Assembly (NCBI GenBank): GCA_032718565.1
Contig: JAVGVS010000294.1
Coordinates: 90,001-154,000 of the forward strand
Direction: 5' to 3'
DNA length: 64,000 nt
Source: Distichodus sexfasciatus
Lineage: Eukaryota > Chordata > Actinopteri > Characiformes > Distichodontidae
In this document: positions 12,601 to 24,600 of the stretch, one piece after another
Layout of the letters: every line of letters starts with the position of its first letter
How positions within the stretch are numbered: the first letter of the stretch is position 1
Position numbers and translations under genes: made by a program
The notes under the pieces: model-generated
What the model saw: the letters and a program-made list of their open reading frames with translations, nothing else
Databases searched by the model: none
Told to the model about the DNA's origin: nothing

Positions 12601-15600
12601 CAGTACAGTAGACAAGTCCCAAGAGGGAACTGTACAAGGACACGGGGGGTTCAACCTCCTGGTGCCTTGTAAAAACTGTATCACCGCCCTGTTCCTGCCA
12701 ACCGAGCAACCAGCAATAGGGGCGTGAAAAGCCGCTATGGCTGAAGCGTAAACCTTGATGGTCGAAGGAGAATGCTACTTATCCAGCAACTCCTGCAGGA
12801 AGGAAAGAACCACTGATACCTCAGAGGTGACCGGATCAATGTCGCGGTCTCAACACCAAGCTGAGAAAAGGGACCACTTCAAAGCGTAGAGACGCCAAGT
12901 GGACGGAGCTCTAGCTTCAGTTATAGTGTTTAGTTCACGCTCTGGGAGGTCCAGAGGCTCCCATTGAGTGGCCACATGTGAAGAGCCTATAACTCAGGCC
13001 GTGGATGCCACAGCGAGCCGTTCGCTTGAGAGAGGAGGTCCTGCCTCAAGGGAATGGGCCACGGGGCTGCCTCGAGCAGCTGGAATAATTCCAACACCCA
13101 CGGCTGGTTCCTCCAGAAGGGGGCTACCAGGAGAAGCTTGTGTCGGCGTTCCCTGACTCATCTGAGTACCTGTGGTAGCAGAGCGACCGGAGGGAACGCA
13201 TAGAGCAGGAGGTCTGGCCATTCGTGGGCCAGGGCATCCGTGCTTCTCGTGAAGTGGGCAATGAGAGTTGCCTTCGGAGGCAAAGAGATCTACTTGAGCC
13301 CTGCCAAAGATTTCCCAAATTCCCTGAACCACGAGAGGGTGGAGCATCCACTTGTTCCTTGACAACATGTCTGCCCCTTGGTTCAGTTTGCCCGGCACAT
13401 GCGTCGCCTTTCGTGAGCGCAGGTTGGCCTGGGCCCAAACCAGAAGGCGTTTCGCTAGCGTGTAGAGGCACTTCGAGATGATGCCATCCTGGTGATTCAC
13501 ATATGACACCAGGAAGAATTGGCAGGCACGGCACACTGCTAGCATCTCTAGGCAGTTGATGTGCAGTCCCGCCTCCTTCTCGGACCAGAGGCCGAAGGCC
13601 GGTTTGCCCTCGCACAACGCTCCCCAACCTCTGTTGGAAGCGTCTGTCGTGACAACCTTCCTTCTGTGCGCCGTGTCCAAGAGCACCCCTCGCTGTAGCC
13701 AGAGAGGGTCCCTCCAACGGCTCAGGGCTGAGCCCGAGATACCATTATGCAGTGGCAACCGTGGCGCCACGCCGCGAACAGAACCCCCCGCTTCAGTCAG
13801 AACTGGATGGGTCGCATGTGAAGCAGACCCAACTGGAGAACTGGTGAAGCCGCTGCCATAAGGCCCATCATCTTCTGAAAGGCCTTGAGTGGGTGCGAGG
13901 TGACTTCCACGAAGGAGGCCGCACGGCACTGAATTGTCCTGGCTTGCTCTGCCGAGACGTTCACCGTCATGCGCACAGAGTCGATCACTACCCCCAGGAA
14001 CGATACCCATTGGCTGGGACATAGAACTCTCTTGGCAAAATTGACCCTGAGCCCCAGGCAATCCAAGTGGCTGAGGAGAAGGGCCCTGTGCGATATAGAA
14101 ACTGCGTCCGACTGGGCCAGAATGAGCCACTCGTCGAGGTAGTTGAGGATGCAGATTCCCATCTGTCACAGAGGGGAGAGAGCTGCATCCATGCATCGCG
14201 TAAAGGTGTGGGGAGCCAGAGATAACCCAAACGGTAGGACCTTGTATTGGTATGCCACCCCTTCAAAGGCAAATCTCAAGAATCGCCGGTGATGGGGGGT
14301 AATCTGGATGTGAAAGTAGGTGTCTTTCAGATCCAGAGACATGAACTCTGCCCCGCCATTTTTTCCTCACAGGCCCCTGGGAAGAAGTAGACGGGAGGGC
14401 GCGAGGGGCGGAGTCGCTCTCTGAAAAGAAAGCAATCCGCAAGCGTAAGGCAGAAATGCTGAATGCCTCGCAATGCAGGCATTCAGCCACGCTGAGCGCA
14501 GCGTCGGCGTGGGGTTTCCCCAGGCATGTCATGCATTCAGTGTGGCCGTCGTCAGCGAGCAGGGAAGTCCCGCGCGTCTTACATCGACGGCGCAGCATTT
14601 GGAAAAACGCCGATGCTCTTTTAGACTTTATAATGCTCTTAGAAGGCTCTTTTAGAAATCGCCGGATGGCGGCAGGGGAAAACGAAAGTAAGGCGAATTG
14701 CCGGTTTTCCAGCTGCTATGCTCTTCGACGGCGACGGCGTTAATGAGGAGACAGCGAAGAAGAACTCCGTTGCTGAAGAGAAAAAATCTGAGCGGCGGCG
14801 GCGCGACAGCCTCTTATATAGCCCGTAAAGAAGCCCCGCCCACTCGGCCGGGCTCGGGCGAGCGGCTCAGCCATTGGCTCGCTCATCGCCGCCGCCGAGT
14901 CATTGGTTCGTTTTATTACACTGCACGAACCAATGGGCGTGCAGTTTCACTGCGTGACTGAAAAAGGCTTCAGTTGAGGAGGAAAAAAGTTTTTCCCATA
15001 CAACGTCTTACGACGCAGTACGAGTAGAATATCGACAGGGAACCTTGTTTTGGGATAATGCATACAGTACTTTAACTGTGTCATAGAAAGCAAGATACTG
15101 TAAAAACTCTTTAAGATATTTTACCTTCCTTGGTTTATGTGTTTTACCAGGATGCTGAGATGTGGAGCGATGCCATGCGAGTTTGTAAGGAGTATCTTCC
15201 TAATAAGCTGGGTATCCTCCAAGAAGAGTATGAGAAAGAAGCAGCAAAAAAGGGCAATTGGTATGAACAAATTTTACACTTATTGGCCCTCATTTCTCAG
15301 TTCCACGTGTGATTTATTAAACAGGGTGTACCTGGCCAATCCATGCGTACGCACATTCCTGCCTTGATAAATCCTGCGGCTGGAAACAATTGTAATTCAC
15401 ATGCCACACCCCTATTTGTTCATAGTTTACGTTGGCTTGCCTACAGAATTTAAAGCAATTAAAGACAGTAATAAATTAAACAATCAATACGTTGTTTTAA
15501 GTAAAACAGACATCTTCCTGAGAAATTCTGATATCTAAAATATTTCATAATGCAGAAGTTAAATGTTCCATTTAGTATTCTCCGTCCTGTGTTTTTTCTG

Positions 15601-18600
15601 CTTAATTTGCTGCAATCAAGGCTGTAGCAAGGATTTTTCAAAGACTTTAACTAGAATTGCAAGCAGTTATCAATGGGGTCAAAGCAGTGTAAGTGAGGGA
15701 ATTGTACATTTTGATGTGTGTAGTCAGAGGAACATCCCACATCAGCAGTCCAAAGGGTTTTTACCGAACTTGTACAGTGTAGTCTGTACTACATGAAACG
15801 TATGTCAATATATAGTCATTGTAATAGGCCTCGGCCCCTTAAAGCAATCATAGCCATATTTTAGGAATTGACTCAGAAATACAGATAGATAGAGAAATAC
15901 ACCAATTTTTAGATTTTTATCTTGATGAGCGGTTCTTGAGATACTAACATGTTTCAGTTATAGCCCTCCCATTGATCAGATTGCACCATTTTTGGCTTTT
16001 GACTTTTGTCCAAAGCTTGGAGTGTACATGAAGTCTATAGAAGATATAGGCTTTAGAGTATTTATGGCCCATGGATAAAATTTGAATGTATCCAAACTTT
16101 GCAACCTTTTGTCCCATTGAAATTCTGTTCACAACTTTTTGCCTAGACAAAGTTTTGCAAGAGTTGGATGAACGGTGTCGTCGGAGTTCATTTTACTTTG
16201 AGATTCGGAAGCTTCCAGAGAATCAGAGAGGAAAATAATTTCTAATTTATACCACACAATTCAGGAGATAGTTGTGTATAGTATATTTGTATAATAATGT
16301 TCAAAATGATAGCAGTCTGACGTCACTTATCTGATTAATCACTGTTTTTGGTAGAAATTATATTTCTACGTAATTTCCTAGTAAGTGTTGTAGAATAAGA
16401 GAAAATGGACAAACTCATGACATATAAGCTGCTGATTCTGTGTAATTTAACTATTAATTGAAAAGGGCATGTTAAAAAAAAATTAGCAGCATGGAGTTCA
16501 GTTAGTGAGGTCATTCTTTCTGTGAAAAACAGGTGTCAGTTACGGCTACAGTGCATTTCTCTCTGAAAATCTGAATGGGTAAATGGGTCGTTCCAGACAT
16601 CAGCACAATTAGAGAATTGTAAATGTGCAATGACACAGATATAAGCATGAAAAGCATGAAAAACATCGGCTATGGACATCGGCCGCTAAATCCCATATTG
16701 TGCATCCCTGGTTAATATCCTTACTGTGTGTGTGTGTGTGTGTGTGTGCACGTGCGTGTGTGTGCGCACGCAGGGGAGTGGAGGGCATGGTGGAACAAGC
16801 TAGAGAATGGGAACAGACAGGCGAATATGCCCGAGCCGTGGAATGGTACCTAAAAGTGAAGGACTCGTCCAGTGTGGCCCTGCTGGAGAAATGCTGGATG
16901 AAGGTAAGATCTTGAACCCTCAACTTATTGTCTCTCTCTGCTTTTCATTATTATTGGCTTTTCATTGAACAAGGCAGCTAACAAAAGTTAGAGCTTATTC
17001 TAGCTTGTTGGTGTTGCATCCATGACAAAACTCTCAGCTGTTTAAGTACATTTTTGCAGTGTCATTTTTGGATAATAACGTCAAGCTCTATTCTTAACTG
17101 TTCACTGTTTTTAAATCACTGTGATGGATAATTGTGCCTATCATCAGATTTGCTCCCTTATTATAAATTACATTGTTGTAAGTCATTGTTGACCTGATGT
17201 TTCTCTCCTTTACTATATACTTTTATGTTCCCTGACCTTTAGGCAGCAGAATTGGCTATCAAGTTTTTAACACAGGAGAAGGCTGTGGATGTTGTCCAGG
17301 TTGTTGGGCCTCGTTTGGTGCATTTGAAAAAGTGCAGTGTGGTATGTCCACCCTTCAGACAGCTTCCAAAGCTTTCAAAGTAGCCAGTAAATGAAAGCGA
17401 GAGAATATGGACAACCTTCATTTCTCAAACTAAGCATCCTACTAGGCCACCTCAACCCATGTTTGAACACAGAGAAAAAAAAAGTTGACTGCAGAATGAC
17501 CTACAGAAAGTATGATCGAACATAAGAATGAAATAACACTTTTGAGGTTTTTCATAGTAACTGTGTACGCAGCATCTAAAATGGTAATCAAAGGGTAATA
17601 AATTTGTTCCCTAAAGTTTAAAAATGACAGTTACCACTATGTCTTATATTCAGAGCTGGACAGTATTATAAACAAAAACTATGCTAAAAAGAGTGGAGAG
17701 CATAAAGCAGGACCAGAAATTGCTTTGATCACCAATACCAGCCCCCTTTTCTCTCTTTAGGCAGCTGAGCTCTATCTCAACCTGGACCTGATTAAGGAAG
17801 CAGTGGATGCATTCATCGAGGGGGAAGAGTGGAACAAAGCCAAAAGAGTGGCCAAAGAACTGGATCCAAGGTGAGGTCTTTTGCGACAGTCGCACTGGCA
17901 ACACTGCAGCCTAAAATACAAGCCAGTCTTGTTTATATCATGTCTCTACAAAAGTAAACGTCTGGGTTTGTGTACAATTATAGTCATATCACAGGATGTG
18001 GAATGTCAATTGAGACAAATTCAATTCAATTCAAATTTATTTATATAGTGCTCTTAACAACAGTCATTGTCACAAAGCACTTTACATATAACCGGCCTAA
18101 ACCCCCCAACAAGCAAGCCTGAGGCGACAGTGGCAAAGAAAAACTCCCTCTAATAGGAAGAAACCTTGAGAGGAACCAAGACTCGGAGGGGGACCCCATC
18201 CTCCTCTGGGCGACCGGATGCAGAAACATTAAATGCACAACAAGCAATAGTTCAAGATGAGTTGTTAGTTATTTAAAGAAGCAAAGATACAAAAATAGTC
18301 CAAGGGATATTTCGAATCTTGGGTTGTTGTTGGGCCACTTGCAGGACCCTCTCAGCAACATTAAGCTGAAATTAGTTCAGTATTGTGCTGCTAATTAGTA
18401 GAGGTCCATAGGCTCCAATGCCAGTTGGTATAATGATCATGTCTCCAGGGAGTCCTGGTGCAGGTTCAGTCGGTCAGGATCAGCTCGGGAGGGTTGACAA
18501 AATCAAGAGCCAGCTCAGGACGTCTCCAGGGAATCCTGGTGAGTTCAGTTGGTCAGCGTCAGCTTGGTGGGGTTGAGATGGTCAGCGTCAGCTCGGGGCA

Positions 18601-21600
18601 ACTCCATAGAGTCCCGGTGAGGGTTCGGTCAGCCAAGCGTCATCTCGGGATCAGCTTGGGAACAGCTGGGAAAAAGAAGAAGAGAGAGAAGAGAGTTAAG
18701 TGCCCTAACCTAATCTCCAGCAATGCTAGAGTAGCTATGGCAGCCTAGCTAAGAAGGGAGAGCTGGAAAGTAACATAGACATGAGGGCTTCCACACCAAA
18801 CCACCGTCTGCAAACTTGAGCGATCAGCAAGAGTGGTAGGTTGACAGCACCAATCCCCCCTTTCACCTTTAATCTCAAATGACCATGAACCCCCAGATCT
18901 CCCCTTTAACAAAGAAAAAGGGACTTAAATATCCAAAAGACTGACTAAACAGGTAAGTCTTAAGCCTTGACTTAAAAGCAGAGATTGTTTCTGAGCTCCG
19001 AACACTAACGGGAAGTTTATTCCACAATTGTGGTGCTTTATGAGCAATAGCTCTTCCCCCCACGATAATGTTCTTTATTCTGGGTATTACTAAAAGACCT
19101 GCATCTTGCGATCAAAGCGTACGTGTCGGATTGTAGTTGCAAATGAGGTCACTCACATACTGCAGTGCAAGACCATTTAGAGCTTTATAGGTCAAGAGGA
19201 GTATTTTATAGTCGACATGAAATTTAACTGGCAGCCAGTGGAGTGAGGATAGAATTGGGGTGATATGATCATATTTTTTAGTTTCAGTGAGGACTCTGGC
19301 TGCTGCATTCTGAACTAGCTGGAGTTTATTTAGCAACCTTGTTAGAGCCATTTTGTGTGTATGAATGTGTGAATATTTAGATTTAATGTTTGTAGCTGTT
19401 TGCAAGAGAAAGTAGAGAAATATTTCTGGAACCTTCCATAACTTTCCATGTACAGTGTTATGTAATAGAATTATATTACCGCGACACGTTAAATGTACTA
19501 GTATGTAACAGTAGAAGTAATACGTGCCTTACGTGTTATAATCTGAGGTATATATAGGATGTAAGAATGTAAAAGAACTAGTTTCACATTGAATGTGATA
19601 GAGCTGATAGCTCAGGAGTGTTACAGTTTTTTGACCGTCACGTAACGCCTCGTAAAGTATCTTTGTAGTTTTAGGGTTTCATCTCTTGCTTGTAAAACTT
19701 TGAATTGTAGTAAAGAAAAGATGACGAAAGACATCTCGAGACGCAAGACTCTTTTTTGGTACGTGTCGCCTACAAAGACAACTCAAGAGCTCTCAGCAAA
19801 TGAGACGGCATTGCGCTGTTCTCACAATAAGTCAAAAAACTGCTCGAGAAGCGAAGTTCAAGAAATCCGAAAACTTACCGACACATCTTGCGACGGATGT
19901 GTTAAGCTTCCCCCGAAGAGGAGGTCCGAAGAGGAAGTCCGAAGAGGATCCAAAGAATCAAGGTCCGAAGAAGTCCGAAAGTGCGAGGTCAGAAAGTTCT
20001 CTTCTTTTGCGTTAGACAGCTGGCTAGCTCGCCAACAAAGTAAATCTGAAGAAAAGCGAAAGTAAATGTCCACAGAGCTTCCAGTTTAGTAAGCAACTTA
20101 AGGCTTAAGAGAAACGATTCTGCACATTAAGAAACTCTTTTCACAACCAGTGAATTAGTTGAAAGAGTGCTGTGTAACGTTAGAGGAAATGTCACAGGCA
20201 GTGTGTTGAGAATCGCGTCGCAACGAAATGGAAGCAGAGATGGTGGATGCGCTTGTAGACCAGGAAAGGGCGCCAGAGACCGAAGAAGAGGCAACGGATG
20301 AGAAAAAGTTAAAGAATAGTTGCAGGGGGAAGCTGTCATATCTAGAGGAATTGATGCAAGATGTACTCATATTAACACTGTAGATCTTTGCCGAAGTTCA
20401 AAAGACACTTAGAGAAATACACACACGCTACTGAAGAGTTGTGGAAGCTGTGGAGTGAAGATGAAATAGAGGATGATTGGGAAACATTTGAGGGCAGGCA
20501 GACGGGATTAAAGTTGTTCATACAACGTGCAGAAGAATGGATTGTCCACGTAAGAAACAGCCCTCAAAGGGAAGAAGACGCCTGTCCCTCAGATAGTATT
20601 TCTAGTGCTAGTTCCGTTAAAAGTTATAAAAGCCGCTCAAGCCGAGCAGGGAGTCGTGCAAGTCGTACATCTAGTACTAGCTCAGTTAGAATGAGACTCC
20701 AAGCAGATCATGAAGCCTTGTTAGCTAAAGCAGCAATTATTCAGGAGGAAGTAGAACTGGAACAGGAAGAAGCTCGGTTGAGGGCACAAGGTGAATGAGA
20801 AGAAGCTCGTATGAAGGCAGAAAGGGCAGACAGGGAACAGGAGGAGGCTCGCTTGAGAGCAAGAAAGAAGCAGTTGCACATGCAAGCCAAGATTGCTGCG
20901 TCAAATGCTAGATTAAAGGTCTATAGAGGGTATGAAGGCGAACATGAGTCGCCAGACGACTCCTCAGAACCATCTAGAATCAAGCCAAAACCTTTAGCTA
21001 GCATAAAGAAAAACAAATTGATAACAGCGAGCGTGTTGAACCTAACAAGTTGCCCGAAATCAGTTTGAAGCCAATTGCAAATCCCTTAGGCAGACAATTT
21101 AGTTTTGAACCCAACAAATTCAGTTCAAAGCCAACTGTAAAACCCTTACACGAACAGTATAGTTTGCCTGTAAGAGAAATTCAACAGTCATTTTCTACTA
21201 AAGACCTGTATCACATACTGCAGCGCCAGGCAGAGATGGCTGAGCGTCAGAATAATACCACTGAGATGCTCATTAAACAACAAAGCCTGAGTCAGCTACC
21301 TTGTAGAGAAATTCTCGTGTTCACAGGAGATCCCCTTAACTACAGATCTTTCATAAAAGCCTTTGAACACGTCATCGAAAGCAAAACTAACGATCAACAA
21401 GACCTGTTGTACTACTTAAAACAGTATATAAGAGGGAAGCCTCAAGAACTTGTTAGTAGCTGTGAGAACATGCCCCCAGACCAGGCATATGAACAAGCTA
21501 GAAAACTGCTTGAATGCCAATATGGCGATAGACGTAAAATTAGTAGTGTCTACGTCGAAAAGGCAAAAGAGTGGCCAAAGATAAAATCAGAGGATAAAGT

Positions 21601-24600
21601 AGGATTAGATGCCTTTGCCTTGTTCCTGACTGGATGTCGTAATGCAGTGGATGACATGAACTATGCCACAGAACTGAACACCACAACCTTCATGCAGTGC
21701 ATTATGTCCAAACTTCCATACGACATGAGAAAGATGTGGAGACAGTCTGCTCAGCGTATTCAAGACGAGAAATGAAGACAAGTCAAGTTCTCTGATATGG
21801 TGGACTTTATCTGTCAACAAGCTAAAGCACTTAATGACCCATTGTTTGGTAATATTCAGGACTCTATCCCAGGTAGACAAGAAAGCGCAAAGAAAATTGG
21901 CTTCAGAAAAGGTGAACCCAAAAGAAGTAGCTTTGCAGTGAACACGTCCGATACAGATAAATGTGTCATAAAGGGTCAATTAGATAAGAACCCCATAGTT
22001 ACAGCCGATAAGCCAGTTACTGCTTTTCGAAGCCCCTGTTTGTATTGTAAAAAAAATCATGCCTTAAACATGTCACAAAATTAAAGAACTGTCTTGGAAG
22101 GAAAGAATTGAATTTCTGAAAACATGTGGCCTCTGTTTTGGGTGTCTTGCTTACGGACATCTTTCCAAGGACTGTGTTAACAAAGCCACATGCAAAGACT
22201 GTTTACTTAAACATCCCGATATCCTTCACACAGAACAGGCAGCAAAGACAGAAAATACCAAGGACCAAGGACTATGCCACCTTCATAGGCAACAACGCAC
22301 AGAGCAAGGTTGTAATAACAAATGCATTCTTAGCGGCAGGGCCTGCAGGTGAAGAGCATAATGGGGCTGGGAACAAAGTGATACTTCCTATAGTACCTGT
22401 CTAAGTAAAACATAAGAACGAGATGAGGGAAGTTGAACACCACACCACAGAGCGGCTGTCTGAGCGCACCAGCACATGGTGCCCCTTCAGTTCCGGCGGG
22501 AAGGCTTTGCAGGCATGGCACACTGCGAGCATCTCGAGGCAGTTGACGTGCAGCCCCGCCTCCTCCTTGGACCAAAGGCCGGAGGCCGGTTTGCCCTCGC
22601 ACAGCGCTCCCCACCCCGTGTTGGAAGCCCCGTCGAGACCACCTTCCTCCTGTGCGCCATGTCCAGGCGCACCCCTTGGGCTAGCCAGTGAGGGTCCCTC
22701 CAACGGGTCAGGGCTGCGACACAGGCCCGAGTTACCATTATGCGGTGGCGCCCCTGGCGCCATGCCGCAAATGGAACCCTCTGCTTCAACCAAAACTGGA
22801 TGGGTTGCATGTAAAGCAGACCCAGCCGAAGTACCGGCGAAGCTGCTGCCATAAGGCCCAGCATCCTCTGGAAGGCCTTGAGTGGGTGCGAGGAGCCCTC
22901 CACGAAGGAGGCTGCACGGCTCCGAATTGACTCGGCCCACACCGCTGAGAGACTCGCATTCATGCGCACAGAGTCGATTACCATCCCCAGGAACGAAATT
23001 CTTTGGCTGGGTAATAGCATGCTCTTGGCGAAATTGACCCTGAGCCCCAGACGCTCCAAGTGGCTGAGGAGAAGGGCCCGATGCGATATAGAAACTGCCT
23101 CTGACTGGGCCAGAATGAGCCAGTCGTCGAGGTAGTTGAGGACACGGACCCCCATCTGCCTCAGAGGGGAGAGCGCCGCATCCATGCATCGCATAAAAGT
23201 GTGGGGAGCCAGAGACAAACCAAATGGAAGGACCTTGTATTGATATGCCACGCCCTCGAAGGCGAATCTCAGAAAGCACCTGTGATGGGGGCAATTTGGA
23301 TATGAAAGTACGCATCTTTCAAATCCAGGGACATGAACCAGTCCTCGGGGCGAACCTGCGTGAGGATCCGCTTTACGGTCACCATTCTGAACGGCCGCTT
23401 TACCAGGGCGTGGTTCAGAAGCCTGAGGTCCAAAATCGGTCGGAGACCGCCGTCTTTTTTGGGGACGAGGAAATACCGGCTGTAAAAGCCTGACTCGCTT
23501 TGAGCTGGAGGAAAGATTTCTATGGCTCCTTTTTCCAGCAAGGTGGGCACTTCAGCACGGAGAACGGGAGCAGTCTCATCGCGCACACGAGTGGGAACCA
23601 CGCTGTGACAGCGGGGGGGGGCCTGCGAGCAAACTGCAAGGTGTAACCTCATCTTATCAAACCCATCACCCAGTCTGACACCGCGGGGATGGCCTGCCAG
23701 GCCTCGGCCCGCTGGGACAGCGGATGAATGTGGTTTATTGATTGGCTGCTCAGGGGCAGCGAATCTGACATGTGAGGAAGAGGAAAATTGATCTTTTCAT
23801 GAGGATGTGTGTTTTTAATTTTTATTTCCGCTATCACAGCGGTTGGACAGCCGGGCACCTGTATGGGCCGGGCAGGAGCCGAAGACACACTCGCCTCTGC
23901 ACCCGGCGGTGAGCGGGGTGGCAAGAGGTTGGCACAAAGTCACTTGCAGGGTGGTCCGGCCGCGGCGGGACTCAACCCCTTCCTCTTCCTGTCTGGGCGT
24001 TCAGGAGGACTTCCTGAACAGCCACTCTACCCTGCTGTTTCTTCCTCACAGGGCCCTGGAAGGAGATAGACGGGAGGGATGGAGGGGTGGGGTCGCGCTC
24101 TGAGAAGAGCGCTAGCCGCGAGCGCAACGTGGAAATGCTGAGAGCCTCGCAATGCGGGCAATCAGTGGAGGAGAAAATGGCGTCTCTGTGGGATTCCCCC
24201 AGACAGAGCACACACTCAAGATGGCCGTCGTCAGAGCGCAGCGGCTCCGAGCACGAAGTGCAGCGACAGCGTGGCATTGAAAAATGCCTTTTGCTCTTTT
24301 AGCTAGAAAAGAATTCGCCGGAAGTGGCAGGGGAAAGGCGAATAAGTTGCCAAATTCCAGCTGCGATGCTCGATCAACGGTGAAGGTGTTCAGTCGGCAG
24401 AGTTCAGCGAGGAATAATCTCCAAGGCTGAAAGAAGAAAAATCTGAACTTGATGGCGAAATGGCCACATTTATAGAGCCGGTTGGAGCCGCCCCATTCAA
24501 ATGTCGGCACCCGGTAAAGCGGCACGGCTATTGGCCGTCTCATTACCGCCGTCAGTTGATTGGTTCGATCAAGTTAACTTTGACAAACCAATCAGTGTGC

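Larger units (their letters stand above)
11312..15043 (-). mobile_element. DIRS-type tyrosine-recombinase retrotransposon, internally deleted
   Basis: On the - strand the order is 5' ITR (about 15043-14790), gag-like Cys cluster, RT, RNase H, tyrosine recombinase, internal complementary region, inverted 3' ITR (about 11640-11312). The inner parts of the ITRs are inverted copies; both contain CCAAT boxes and TATATA. The outermost bases of each end are different and reappear joined together at about 11661-11757, the hallmark of DIRS elements. There is no target duplication. A deletion fuses the gag start to mid-RT near 14340. Several frames are broken, so the copy is inactive. Confidence 0.88.

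Noticed and set aside
12968..13861. + strand frames over the DIRS element
   Set aside because: They are antisense shadows of the GC-rich - strand RT/RNase H region.
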